From positions 124,001-188,000 of the forward strand of contig NZ_JAFIMU010000009.1 in NCBI RefSeq assembly GCF_017302985.1: a stretch of 64,000 nucleotides of DNA. The letters run 5' to 3'. Position 1 is the first letter of the stretch. Every line of letters starts with the position of its first letter. Below the pieces are notes generated by a model. It did not search any database. It was given only the letters and a program-made list of their open reading frames with translations, and had not been told where the DNA came from. The position numbers and the translations under genes are program-made. Positions 54,098-62,596 of the stretch are shown in pieces. This stretch comes from Corallococcus macrosporus. Lineage in GTDB: Bacteria > Myxococcota > Myxococcia > Myxococcales > Myxococcaceae.

Positions 54098-55674
54098 GCG
54101 GGGCCGGTGGTTTCGACGCAGGCGAGCTTGAGCGACGCTATGCGTTGCTGGACCGGCTCCCGAGCTCTCTCTTTCACGCCGCCGCCGTGCATCTGGATGG
54201 CACGCTCCAGGACCGGGTCGCGGGGGTTCTCCAATGGCATGACGCCCTGATGCGTGGCGCGCTTCCCTCGCTGGAGGGACTCCAGTGGCCGGAGCGGTCC
54301 ACCGCGGAGTTGCTTCAGCAGGAACTCTCTTCCCTGCGTCTGCCGCACTTCTGCCAGGGCGAGTCCTCTCTCGTCGAAGCCTTGCTGCTGGACATCCTTG
54401 AAGCCAGTTCGGCCGGAGCCCTGAAGCGCGCGGCGTGGGAAGCGTCGCGACTTCGGGAATTGATGGAGCAGGAGCGCACGCGTCAGCAGAAGGCTCGCGC
54501 CGTCTCGGCTTCATCTGCTGCCGAACCCACCTCCTTCAGGGCGAAGGGGAGGAAGATCGTCCTTGAGGAGGCGCCCAACGCAGCCACGCTCGCCGCGCTC
54601 CATGCGGAAGCCGCGCAATGGGCGAAGCTCCAGGAGCAGGGCGCGCTAAGAGAAGGGATCCAAACAGCCTGGCAGGAGCGGGTGCGAAGCTGGGCGCTGT
54701 TGGAGGAGGTCTTCGGCGAGCTCGCCATGTTGCTCGGGCGTGGCTGGGACCTGGGCCGGGGACTGCTCCGCTCGCGCGGGTGGTTGGAGACAGCACGGCT
54801 CCGTGAGCTGCTGGAGCGACTGCCTGCCTTGAAGCAGCTCATCCAGGCGCTGGGGCGGATGCGAACGTCGGAGGACGCATCCCTGCCTCCCGTGATGGAG
54901 ACAGTCATTGGTCCCATGCGCCGGGTCCATGAGGAGCGCCAGGAGGTCCAAAGCCCCCTGGCCCGGTCGGAGACGCGCGGGGTCGAGCGCTCCGGAGACG
55001 TGCAGCGGATGCTTCCCCCGGAGGCTGTCCTCCTGGGGCACCCGACGCTGAGGTTGCTCTGGCATGCCCGCCGTGCCGAACGAACCTTGCTCACCTACAA
55101 GGTCGATGGGACCGAGCTGGAGCTCGTCCAGAGAGAAACCGAAGCAGATGAGGCCCGGTCGCGAGCCTCTCCGCCCATGACGCGCGGCCCCATCCTGGTC
55201 TGCCTGGACACGTCCGGGTCCATGGAGGGAACGCCTGAAACGGTCGCGAAGGCGCTGGTCCTGGAGGCAGCCCGTGTGGCCTTCGCGGAGAAGCGGGCCT
55301 GCTACCTCTACGCCTTCAGTGGTCCTGGAGACGTGGTGGAGCATGAGTTGTCGCTGACGGAATCAGGACTCGCGAGGCTGATGGCGTTCCTCACCCATTC
55401 CTTCGGTGGAGGCACGGACGTGGAAGTGCCTCTCAAGAGGGCCGTCTCCCGCCTGGACTCAGAGGCGTGGGCGCGAGCGGATCTCCTCCTCGTCAGTGAT
55501 GGCGAGTTCGCTGTTCCGGAAGCGACTCGGAACCTGATGGTCCAGGCCTCCGCACGAAAGGGACTGCGTGCACATGGCGTCCTGATTGGCGCGGGCCACG
55601 GAGACGCCATGGCCGCGCTCTGCTCGCCGGTTCACCGCTTCAATGACTGGCGGGCGCTGCTCGACGGGCCCTGA
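54094..55674 (+). CDS. viaA: ViaA-like VWA-domain protein
   Basis: A 526-residue protein from the GTG at 54094, which overlaps the ravA stop (GTGA). Residues about 1-300 are helical (with coiled-coil-like RLRELMEQERTRQQKARA). The VWA domain runs from about 365 to the end: MIDAS motif DTSGSME (372-378), Thr in FGGGTDVEVPL and Asp in LLLVSDGEFAVP are the metal ligands. ViaA is the partner that stimulates RavA ATPase. The gene order and the four-base overlap are as in E. coli. Base composition is a little lower in GC than the flanks, hinting at lateral acquisition, though this is not measured. Confidence 0.85.
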   Translation: MSGAGGFDAGELERRYALLDRLPSSLFHAAAVHLDGTLQDRVAGVLQWHDALMRGALPSLEGLQWPERSTAELLQQELSSLRLPHFCQGESSLVEALLLDILEASSAGALKRAAWEASRLRELMEQERTRQQKARAVSASSAAEPTSFRAKGRKIVLEEAPNAATLAALHAEAAQWAKLQEQGALREGIQTAWQERVRSWALLEEVFGELAMLLGRGWDLGRGLLRSRGWLETARLRELLERLPALKQLIQALGRMRTSEDASLPPVMETVIGPMRRVHEERQEVQSPLARSETRGVERSGDVQRMLPPEAVLLGHPTLRLLWHARRAERTLLTYKVDGTELELVQRETEADEARSRASPPMTRGPILVCLDTSGSMEGTPETVAKALVLEAARVAFAEKRACYLYAFSGPGDVVEHELSLTESGLARLMAFLTHSFGGGTDVEVPLKRAVSRLDSEAWARADLLLVSDGEFAVPEATRNLMVQASARKGLRAHGVLIGAGHGDAMAALCSPVHRFNDWRALLDGP

Positions 55675-55707
55675 GGAAAGCCGCTGGACCGATGACGGAG
55701 GGAAGGC

Positions 55708-57435
55708 TCAACCGCGGAGCCGGTCCGCCAGGTCCTGCGCCAGGCCGCACATGGTCAGCGTGGGGTTCCACGAGCCCGAGGTCGGAAAGAGCGCTCCGCC
55801 CGTCACGTAGACGTTGTGCACGCCGTGCGGGCGGTAATCCAGGCCCACCACCGAGGTCGCCGGGTCCGTTCCCATCCACAGCGGCGACGCTTCATGCACG
55901 ATGATGTTCAGGCGGATGTGCTTCTTGCCGGGCCGCTCCGACTGCCAGGAGCCCCCGGTCCCGCTCGCGTCGTCGACCCAGTACTCCATCTCCGGCGCCG
56001 AGCCGGAGCACCCCGCGCGCCCGGCCAGCACGTCGAGCGTCTGATACGTCGCCTCGTCCAGCACGTCCCACAGGTGGTGGTCCTGCACCCCGGGCTGGAG
56101 CTGGAGCGTGATGTTGGTGGCGGGGTCGGTGCCTCCATTCATGCGGATCCAGTTGTCGGGGTTCTTCTCGCTGACCTCGCCCAGGGTCGCGCAGACGAAC
56201 ACGACGTAATCCTCGGAGCCCTTCAGCTGGGCCATGGACGCGACCGCCGCCGCGTCCGGGGCTTCGTGGGCGATGGTGCTCTCGTCCGCCTCCGGGTTCG
56301 CCGCGGCGAAGGCGCTGGCCTGCACGTGATACTGCAAGCCATTGGGCGCCTTGCCGTCCAGGTAGACCGCGCCAATCTCCAGCGACGACAGGTCCTTGAA
56401 CGCCGAGCGCTTCACGCGCGCCGTGATGTGAGACATGAAGTGCCCGGTGTAGCGCTTGCCAATGTTCGGCAGGGCCTCCTTGAAGGAGTTCATCAGCAGC
56501 GTCGCGGGCGGAATGGTCCCCATCGCCAGCACGACCTTCGCCGCGCTCACCGCCAGCGGACCTCGGCTCGTCTCCAGCGCGGTGACCGTCCCGTGGCCGT
56601 CATGCACCAGGCGGTCGACCACGCAGTGGTCCACGATGGTCAGCGGCTGGCCCTTGCCCTGCGCCGCCAGGGCCTTCTGCGACTGCTGCAGGTCCAGCAG
56701 CGTGCCAACGGTGGAGTACTTGTAGAACTTGACCCCCTTCCAGGGCGGATTGCCCACGGCGATGGGCGCCGGGAACGCGTTCTCCGCCGAGGGCACGTAG
56801 CGCCTGAAGTTCTCCCGGAGGTTCACGTCGATCTGATGCTGGAGGCTGCCGTAGACGCCGTCGTGGATCCGGTCCATCGGCGTGACGTGCAGGAAGGCCC
56901 GGGCGCGGTCCCAGAAGCCCGGCTGGAGCGTGACGTCGATCAGCTCTTGCGGCCAGTCCCGCATGAGGTCAGGGCCCGGCGCAGGGCACCAGGCGCTCCA
57001 GTAGGTGGAGCGTCCGCCCAGCACGGGGATGTAGCCGGCCTGGAAGAACTCCAGCTCCGACGTCGCCATCCGCGCCGTGCGGGTCCAGGGATAGGTCGTG
57101 GGCGGCGAACCGGTCGCGGCCTGGAAGGCCAGCGGCAGCATCTGGTAGTGCGTGGGCAGCCAGAAGCCACCCCGCTCCAGCACCAGGATGCGCGCGTTCG
57201 GGTTGTGCTTCAGCGTCTGCTCGATGAAGGCCACCCCGGTGGGCCCGGTGCCAATCACGATGAAGTCATACGCGGAGGCCTGGATGTCGCTCCAGTCGCT
57301 CGGCTTGGCGAAGAAAGCCTGGCCGGCAATCTGATCCGCGCTCGCCTCCTGCGGCCCGGGCACCGGGTAGCCAAGGGAGATGCCCTTCGGGACGTTGCGG
57401 GAGCCAGCGAAGAACTTCTTGTAGTTGGCGGCCAT
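55708..57435 (-). CDS. GMC-family FAD oxidoreductase
   Basis: A 575-residue flavoprotein from the ATG at 57435. DFIVIGTGPTGVAFIEQTL (57-75) is the FAD-binding Rossmann motif. VLGGRSTYWSAW and a C-terminal VTGGALFPTSGSWNPTLTM then GLAQDLADRL match the GMC (glucose-methanol-choline) oxidoreductase ends, with the catalytic Asn in WNPT and the His in the VHNVYVTGG region. GMC enzymes oxidise alcohols, sugars or sterols; the substrate here is unknown. No signal peptide is seen. It is convergent with viaA and appears to be a single gene. Confidence 0.85.
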   Translation of the reverse strand: MAANYKKFFAGSRNVPKGISLGYPVPGPQEASADQIAGQAFFAKPSDWSDIQASAYDFIVIGTGPTGVAFIEQTLKHNPNARILVLERGGFWLPTHYQMLPLAFQAATGSPPTTYPWTRTARMATSELEFFQAGYIPVLGGRSTYWSAWCPAPGPDLMRDWPQELIDVTLQPGFWDRARAFLHVTPMDRIHDGVYGSLQHQIDVNLRENFRRYVPSAENAFPAPIAVGNPPWKGVKFYKYSTVGTLLDLQQSQKALAAQGKGQPLTIVDHCVVDRLVHDGHGTVTALETSRGPLAVSAAKVVLAMGTIPPATLLMNSFKEALPNIGKRYTGHFMSHITARVKRSAFKDLSSLEIGAVYLDGKAPNGLQYHVQASAFAAANPEADESTIAHEAPDAAAVASMAQLKGSEDYVVFVCATLGEVSEKNPDNWIRMNGGTDPATNITLQLQPGVQDHHLWDVLDEATYQTLDVLAGRAGCSGSAPEMEYWVDDASGTGGSWQSERPGKKHIRLNIIVHEASPLWMGTDPATSVVGLDYRPHGVHNVYVTGGALFPTSGSWNPTLTMCGLAQDLADRLRG

Positions 57436-57604
57436 GGGACCTCTTCACGCGAAGACAGGTGGAGGTGATGGCTTTGGGCATTGCAGAACACATGCCGCAT
57501 TCCCAACACCTGTCATGGCGTGACCGCCCCGGAGCGTGAAGCCTCGCGGATGGACCGGGACGCGCGTCGCGTCAGGAAGCGCGCGCGTCTCTTCCGAACG
57601 CGGC

Positions 57605-58483
57605 TCAGCCGTGGGCGGCGCGGCCCATGGAGTCCAGCTCCCGGAGCGCATCCTCCGGCAGCTTGAGGTCGCCCGCGGCCAGGTTCTCCCGCAGGTGCGC
57701 GACGGAGGACGTGCCGGGAATCAGCAGGATGTTGGGCGAGCGGTGGAGCAGCCACGCGAGCGCGACCTGCATCGGCGTCGCGTTCAGGCGCTGCGCGACG
57801 GCGGACAGGGTGGAGGACTGGAGCGGGCTGAAACCGCCCAGCGGGAAGAACGGCACGTAGGGGATGCCGTCGCGGTCCAGCGAATCGATGAGCGCGTCAT
57901 CGGCCCGGTGCGCCAGGTTGTACTGGTTCTGCACGCAGACGATGCGCACCATCCGGCGGCCCTCCTCGACCTGCGCGGGGGTGACGTTGCTCAGCCCGAT
58001 GTGCCGCACCAGGCCCTGCCGCTGAAGCTCCGCCAGGACGCTCAGCGGCGCTTCGATGGAGCCTTCCGCGGGGCCGTGCGTGTCGAACATGATGCGCAGG
58101 TTGACCACGTCCAGCACGTCCAGCCCCAGGTTGCGCAGGTTGTCGTGCACGGCCTGCTTCAGCGCCTCCGGCGAATAGGCCGGGAGCCAGGACGCGTCCT
58201 CGCCGCGCCGGGCGCCAATCTTGGTGACGATGACGAGGTCGCGGGGGTAGGGCGCGAGCGCCTCGCGGATCAGCTTGTTGGTGACGTGGGGACCGTAGAA
58301 GTCGCTGGTGTCGATGTGGTCGACCCCGCGCGCCACGGCCTCGCGCAGCACGGCCAGCGCGGCGGCGGGGTCCTTGGGCGGGCCGAAGACGCCGGGCCCC
58401 GCCAACTGCATCGCGCCATAGCCAAGGCGCTTCACCGGACGGTCACCGAGGAGGAAAGTGTTGGACGGGTCGAAACCGGGCAT
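57605..58483 (-). CDS. Aldo/keto reductase, YdbC-like
   Basis: A 292-residue TIM-barrel reductase. HIDTSDFYGP (56-65) has catalytic D58 and Y63, and VIVTKIG has K88. The fourth residue, normally a His in an LHxP/W setting, is replaced in DVVNLRIM, with N128 at that place; E. coli YdbC and relatives share the VNLR sequence. LVRHIGLSNVTPAQVEEG and LLIPGTSSVAHLRENL are conserved AKR blocks, the second binding NADP(H). It reduces aldehydes or ketones such as pyridoxal. It is divergent from a LysR regulator, which probably controls it. Confidence 0.88.
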   Translation of the reverse strand: MPGFDPSNTFLLGDRPVKRLGYGAMQLAGPGVFGPPKDPAAALAVLREAVARGVDHIDTSDFYGPHVTNKLIREALAPYPRDLVIVTKIGARRGEDASWLPAYSPEALKQAVHDNLRNLGLDVLDVVNLRIMFDTHGPAEGSIEAPLSVLAELQRQGLVRHIGLSNVTPAQVEEGRRMVRIVCVQNQYNLAHRADDALIDSLDRDGIPYVPFFPLGGFSPLQSSTLSAVAQRLNATPMQVALAWLLHRSPNILLIPGTSSVAHLRENLAAGDLKLPEDALRELDSMGRAAHG

Positions 58484-58512
58484 GCTCCATCTCCTTTTTG
58501 GGATGACGCAGG

Positions 58513-58540
58513 GATAACCGGCGTGGGCGCTGGCGATAAC
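58513..58540. promoter_or_regulatory. Direct repeat GATAAC in the AKR/LysR divergent promoter
   Basis: GATAAC occurs at 58513-58518 and 58535-58540, 22 bases apart, close to two helical turns, in the 95-base gap between the AKR and LysR starts. It suits a dimeric or tetrameric regulator, most simply the adjacent LysR protein. Confidence 0.4.
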
Positions 58541-58578
58541 AGGGCACGGCCCGAACAGGTTGTGCGGAGCGGCGGACA

Positions 58579-59502
58579 GTGAAGGTCGACCTGGGTGACT
58601 TGAACGCCTTCGTGGTGGTGGCGCGGGCCCGGAGCTTCCGGGACGGCGCGCGGACCAGTGGACGCAGTGCGTCCTCCCTCAGTGATGCGGTGCGCCGGCT
58701 GGAGGAGCAACTGGGGGTCAGGCTCCTCAACCGGACGACGCGCAGCGTGGTCCCCACCGAGGCCGGGGAGGGGCTGCTGGCTCGGATGGGCCCCGTGTTG
58801 AGCGAGATGGAGGCCGCGCTCGACGTGGTGAACGGCTTCCGCGTCAAACCCGCGGGGACCCTGAAGCTCAACGTGCCGGTCAGCGCGTCGCGGCTGGTCC
58901 TCCCCAGCATCCTCCCGGCGTTCCTCGCCGCCTATCCCGACATCCTCGTGGAGGTCATCTCCGAGGAGAGCTTCGTCGACGTGCTCGAGGCGGGCTGTGA
59001 TGCCGGCATCCGCTACGACGAACGGCTGGAGCAGGACATGATCGCGGTGCCCATCGGGCCGCGCACCCAGCGCTTCGCCGCCGCCGCCTCCCCGGCGTAT
59101 CTGGCGCGGCATGGCCGGCCGGAACATCCCCGCGACCTGCTCCAGCATGCCTGCGTGCGCGGCCGCTTCTCCAGCGGCGCCATGACGACCTGGGAGTTCG
59201 AGCGCGACGGCGAGGAGGTGCGCGTGGAGCCGACGGGGCCGTTGATTGTCGGGGTGGGTGGGGCGACCGACCTGGCCGTGGACGCGGCGATCGCGGGGAC
59301 CGGCATCGTGTACCTCTTCGAGGACTGGCTTCGGCCGCACCTGGAGCGCGGCGCGCTGGAGCCCGTGCTCGAACCCTGGTGGCTGCGCTTCTCCGGACCG
59401 TTCCTCTATTACCCCGGCAGGCGCCTGGTGCCGGCGCCGCTGCGGGCCTTCATCGACTTCATCAAGCTGCCTCCCGCGACTCCTTCCCCCAAGGACCCAT
59501 GA
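58579..59502 (+). CDS. LysR-family transcriptional regulator
   Basis: A 307-residue protein from the GTG at 58579. The wHTH is at about 5-65 (LNAFVVVARARSFRDGA then SSLSDAVRRLEEQLGVRLLN), followed by RTTRSVVPTEAG. The effector domain covers about 95-300. It follows the CrgA/DhcR subgroup pattern (SASRLVLPSILPAFLAAYPD, AGIRYDERLEQDMIAVPIG). It is divergent from the aldo/keto reductase and its stop overlaps the start of the DUF885 gene (ATGA), so it is probably expressed with the latter. Effector unknown. Confidence 0.92.
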   Translation: MKVDLGDLNAFVVVARARSFRDGARTSGRSASSLSDAVRRLEEQLGVRLLNRTTRSVVPTEAGEGLLARMGPVLSEMEAALDVVNGFRVKPAGTLKLNVPVSASRLVLPSILPAFLAAYPDILVEVISEESFVDVLEAGCDAGIRYDERLEQDMIAVPIGPRTQRFAAAASPAYLARHGRPEHPRDLLQHACVRGRFSSGAMTTWEFERDGEEVRVEPTGPLIVGVGGATDLAVDAAIAGTGIVYLFEDWLRPHLERGALEPVLEPWWLRFSGPFLYYPGRRLVPAPLRAFIDFIKLPPATPSPKDP

Positions 59503-61295
59503 ACGCACTGCGAACCCCCAGCGTCCTCGCCGCGTTGTTGCTGCTGTCCCCTGGCTGCACCTCGTCACGCCCACCGGTCCAGGCGGAGTCGCAGGCCTCC
59601 CAGGCCGTGGCGCCCGCGCCGTCCTCCGCGCAGGCCGCGCTGCGCGCCTTCGTGGACGCGCACTTCGAGGAGCACTTCCGCCGCTCGCCCATGTCCGCCA
59701 CCTCCGCGGGCGTGCACACGTATGACGGCGAGCTGCGCGGCTTCCGGCCCGAGGAGCGCGCATCGCAGTTGGCGTACTACAAGGACCGGCTCGCGGCGCT
59801 GCCCGGGGCGGTGGACCGCGCCGCGCTGGCACCGCAGGACCGGGCCGACTACGACATCCTGGAGAACCACTTCCGCGCGCGCATCCTGGACCTGGAGACG
59901 GTGCGCTCGTGGGAGCGCAACCCGAACGCCTATCTGGGCTTCGCGTCCAACGCCGTGTACCAGCTCATCAACCGCGACTTCGCGCCGCTGGAGGAGCGGA
60001 TGCGCTCGGCGGTGAAGCGCATGGCGGTGGTGCCGGAGGTCTTCGCGGTGGCGCCGGCGAGCCTCCAGAACCCGCCGAAGCTGTGGACGGAGATCGCGCT
60101 GGAGCAGGCGAAGGGCACGCGCTCGCTCTACGCGCAGACGCTGCCGCAGGCCTTCGCGCCGGTGAAGGACGCGGCGCTCCAGGAGGCCTTCAAGAAGGAG
60201 CAGGCGCGCTGCCTGGAAGCCATCGACGGATACATCCGCTTCCTGAAGGACGACCTGCTGCCCCGCTCGAAGGGGGACTTCGCGATTGGCGAGGAGACGT
60301 ACCGCCAGAAGCTCCAGTACGAGGAGGGCGTCACCGAGAGCATTGATTCCCTGCTGGCCTGGGGGCGCGCGGAGATGAAGCGCACGCAGGACCAGTTCCG
60401 CGAGGTGGCGGGACGGATTGCTCCGGGCAAGCCCGCCATGGACGTGTACCGCGAGCTGGGCAAGGACCACCCGTCCGGCGCGGAGCTGGTGTCCACGACG
60501 ACGGCGACGCTGGAGGAGATCCGCCAGTTCCTCATCGACCACCGCATCATCACGGTGCCCAGCGAGGTGCGCGCGAAGGTGGCGGAGACGCCGGTGTTCA
60601 GCCGCGCGCTGTCCTTCGCGAGCATGAGCACGCCCGGCCCGTTCGAGACGAAGGCGACGGAGGCGTACTACTACGTGACGCCGCCGGACCCGGCGTGGAA
60701 CGCGGAGCAGACGGCGCAGCACATGAGCTTCTACAATCGCTACGCGCTGCCCATCGTCTCCATCCACGAGGCGTATCCGGGCCACTACGTGCAGTTCCTG
60801 TGGACCAATCGCATCCAGTCCAAGGTGCGCCGGCTGCTGGGTTCCGGTTCCTTCAGTGAAGGCTGGGGCCTCTACACCGAGCAGATGATGCTGGACGAAG
60901 GCTACGGCGGCACGGGGCCCCAGGCGGACAAGCTGCGGCTGAACCAGCTGGCGCTCTACCTCCAGCGGCTGGCGCGCTACGTGGCCGGTCTGTCATTGCA
61001 CACGCGCGGGATGACGTACGACCAGGCCGTGAGCCTCTTCGAGAAGGAGGCCTACATGACGCGCATCAACGCGGAGCGCGAGGCGCGCCGGGGCACGTCC
61101 GACCCGACGTACCTGGTGTACGCGCTGGGCAAGAAGATGCTGATGGAGCTGCGTGAGGACGCGAAGGTGAAGTGGGGCAAGGACTTCAGCCTCCAGCGCT
61201 TCCACGACGCGGTGGTCTCCCACGGCTACCCGCCCGTGCCCATCGTCCGCCAGCTGCTGCTCGGCGAGGACACGGCGCCTTCGGCGTCACGTTAG
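59499..61295 (+). CDS. DUF885-family lipoprotein, probable metallopeptidase
   Basis: A 598-residue protein with lipobox LLSPGC (Cys20). The domain is DUF885, with VSIHEAYPGHYVQFLW in the C-terminal half, related to the HExxGH type zinc site, and FSEGWGLYTEQMM giving the third ligand Glu. HTRGMTYDQAVSLFEKEAYM then a final YPPVPIVRQLLLG are further family blocks. DUF885 proteins are probable carboxypeptidases/oligopeptidases related to M2/M32-type folds. It would act at the envelope. The start overlaps the LysR gene; the stop is three bases from the convergent response-regulator gene. Confidence 0.88.
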   Translation: MNALRTPSVLAALLLLSPGCTSSRPPVQAESQASQAVAPAPSSAQAALRAFVDAHFEEHFRRSPMSATSAGVHTYDGELRGFRPEERASQLAYYKDRLAALPGAVDRAALAPQDRADYDILENHFRARILDLETVRSWERNPNAYLGFASNAVYQLINRDFAPLEERMRSAVKRMAVVPEVFAVAPASLQNPPKLWTEIALEQAKGTRSLYAQTLPQAFAPVKDAALQEAFKKEQARCLEAIDGYIRFLKDDLLPRSKGDFAIGEETYRQKLQYEEGVTESIDSLLAWGRAEMKRTQDQFREVAGRIAPGKPAMDVYRELGKDHPSGAELVSTTTATLEEIRQFLIDHRIITVPSEVRAKVAETPVFSRALSFASMSTPGPFETKATEAYYYVTPPDPAWNAEQTAQHMSFYNRYALPIVSIHEAYPGHYVQFLWTNRIQSKVRRLLGSGSFSEGWGLYTEQMMLDEGYGGTGPQADKLRLNQLALYLQRLARYVAGLSLHTRGMTYDQAVSLFEKEAYMTRINAEREARRGTSDPTYLVYALGKKMLMELREDAKVKWGKDFSLQRFHDAVVSHGYPPVPIVRQLLLGEDTAPSASR

Positions 61296-61298
61296 GCA

Positions 61299-61796
61299 TT
61301 ACGGCGAGAGGCGCCCCCACGCTGTCTCCGCGGCCCACCGTCCGGATGCCGAAGACACAGGCATCCGGGCGAGGGCGGCTGGGACGGCCGGTCTCGCTGT
61401 AGCTGGCGGGCCGAGGGCGGGAGGACAGGCCGCCTGCGACTTCCGGCGCACGCTGGCCAGCGTCCGCGTCACCACCTGCTCGAACTGGTCCAGATCGCCA
61501 GACTTGGGCAGGAAGGCCAGGACGCCGGGCGCGTGGGGATTGCCGGAGGAGCTGTGCATGATGATGGGGAGGCCCCGGAGCGCCTCCTCCTGCACGAGCG
61601 CGCCGCACAGCTCCACGCCGTTCATGCGCGGCATCATCCTGTCCGTCACCACCAGGTCCGGACGCCGCCGCCGGGCCACCTCCAGGGCCTCCAGGCCGTC
61701 GCCCGCTCGAAGGACGTCGTGGCCCATCGACTCGAGGAGGTCGGAATAGAGCTCGAGGAGTTCGACTTCATCGTCAACGAGGAGAATGGTGCTCAT
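61299..61796 (-). CDS. Response regulator with single REC domain
   Basis: A 165-residue protein from the ATG at 61796. The REC domain is at 1-120: LLVDDEVELLELYSDLLESM (D8-D9), phospho-acceptor D52 in VVTDRMMPRMNG, IIMHSSSG for the switch Ser/Thr and LPKSGDL for the Lys. The remaining ~45 residues are Ala/Pro/Arg-rich with no output domain. It may act as a phosphate shuttle or through protein contacts. No histidine kinase is next to it. It is divergent from the sigma factor gene. Confidence 0.88.
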   Translation of the reverse strand: MSTILLVDDEVELLELYSDLLESMGHDVLRAGDGLEALEVARRRRPDLVVTDRMMPRMNGVELCGALVQEEALRGLPIIMHSSSGNPHAPGVLAFLPKSGDLDQFEQVVTRTLASVRRKSQAACPPALGPPATARPAVPAALARMPVSSASGRWAAETAWGRLSP

Positions 61797-61931
61797 GGCC
61801 GTGGCCTTCCTTTCCCGAGGAGATGGCCCGAAACCGCGTTCCATCCCTCTCTCTCAGTAGACCCCGGTCGCCCTCGCTGTGATGGCCACCGGCCCGCGCG
61901 TCACAACGGCGTCCCCGGCACTCCATCTCCA

Positions 61932-61957
61932 TCTTCTTGAGAGTTTTTGAGAGAAGA
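61932..61957. promoter_or_regulatory. Repeats just upstream of the sigma-factor gene
   Basis: TTGAGAG occurs twice, at 61937-61943 and 61947-61953, ten bases apart. TCTTCT (61932-61937) and AGAAGA (61952-61957) form an inverted repeat around them. The cluster lies just before the ribosome site of the sigma-factor gene, whose GTG is at 61970, so it could be an operator or a leader hairpin. Confidence 0.35.
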
Positions 61958-61969
61958 AGGAGAGCTCGC

Positions 61970-62596
61970 GTGCAACTCGAGGAAAGAAAAAGAGTGGAAG
62001 ACGACCTGCAAGCGCTCTGCGCTCGAGGCGAGTACAACCTCGCCGTCGAACAGGCGCTGAGCGCCTACGGGCCGGAGCTCCGCCGACTCATGGGCGCCGT
62101 CCTCCGGGACGAGGTCCAGGCCCAGGAGGCTTTCAGCCTCTTCTGTGAATGCCTCCTGAAGGGGCTGCCGGAGTTCCGGTGGGAGAGCTCCTTCCGGACC
62201 TGGTCGCAGCGCATCGCGCGGAATGTCTGCTTCAAGGTGCTGAACGCGCCCACCGTGCGGCATCGGCACGTCAGCCTGTCTGAAATCTCCGCGCGCTCCG
62301 CGCCCCGGCGCTCCACCACGCGCCCCTGGCAGCGAAGCACCGTCAAGGACCGCTTCCGCTCGCTCTGCGAACGGCTGGACCCCGAGCAGCAGAAGCTGCT
62401 GGTGCTCCGGGTGGATCAGAAGCTCTCCTGGCCGCAGGTGGTGCGCGCGCTGTCGGACTCCGGCGAGTCCCTGACGGACGAGCAGCAGGCCCGCAAGGCG
62501 GCGGCGCTGCGTCAGCAGTTCCAGCGGCTCAAGGCCCAGCTGCGCGCCCTGGCCATCGAGGAAGGGCTCATCGCGCAATCAGACACCCGCGCCTAG
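61970..62596 (+). CDS. ECF-like RNA polymerase sigma factor
   Basis: A 208-residue protein from the GTG at 61970, preceded by AGAAGGAGAG. The region around FSLFCECLLKGLPEFRWESSFRTWSQRIARNVCFK (about 65-100) is sigma-2-like, with the FRTW-RIARN segment typical of ECF sigma factors. A linker rich in Ser/Thr/Arg (RSAPRRSTTRPWQRSTVKDR) precedes the sigma-4-like part (LDPEQQKLLVLRVDQKLSWP, then LRQQFQRLKAQLR). No anti-sigma gene follows; LtrA on the other strand is the next gene. The target is unknown. Confidence 0.8.
   Translation: MQLEERKRVEDDLQALCARGEYNLAVEQALSAYGPELRRLMGAVLRDEVQAQEAFSLFCECLLKGLPEFRWESSFRTWSQRIARNVCFKVLNAPTVRHRHVSLSEISARSAPRRSTTRPWQRSTVKDRFRSLCERLDPEQQKLLVLRVDQKLSWPQVVRALSDSGESLTDEQQARKAAALRQQFQRLKAQLRALAIEEGLIAQSDTRA

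Noticed and set aside
52565-55674. The ATPase-VWA pair as a McrBC or other restriction system
   Set aside because: The ATPase has no GTP-type MNTAD motif and its partner has a VWA domain rather than a nuclease; both match RavA and ViaA.
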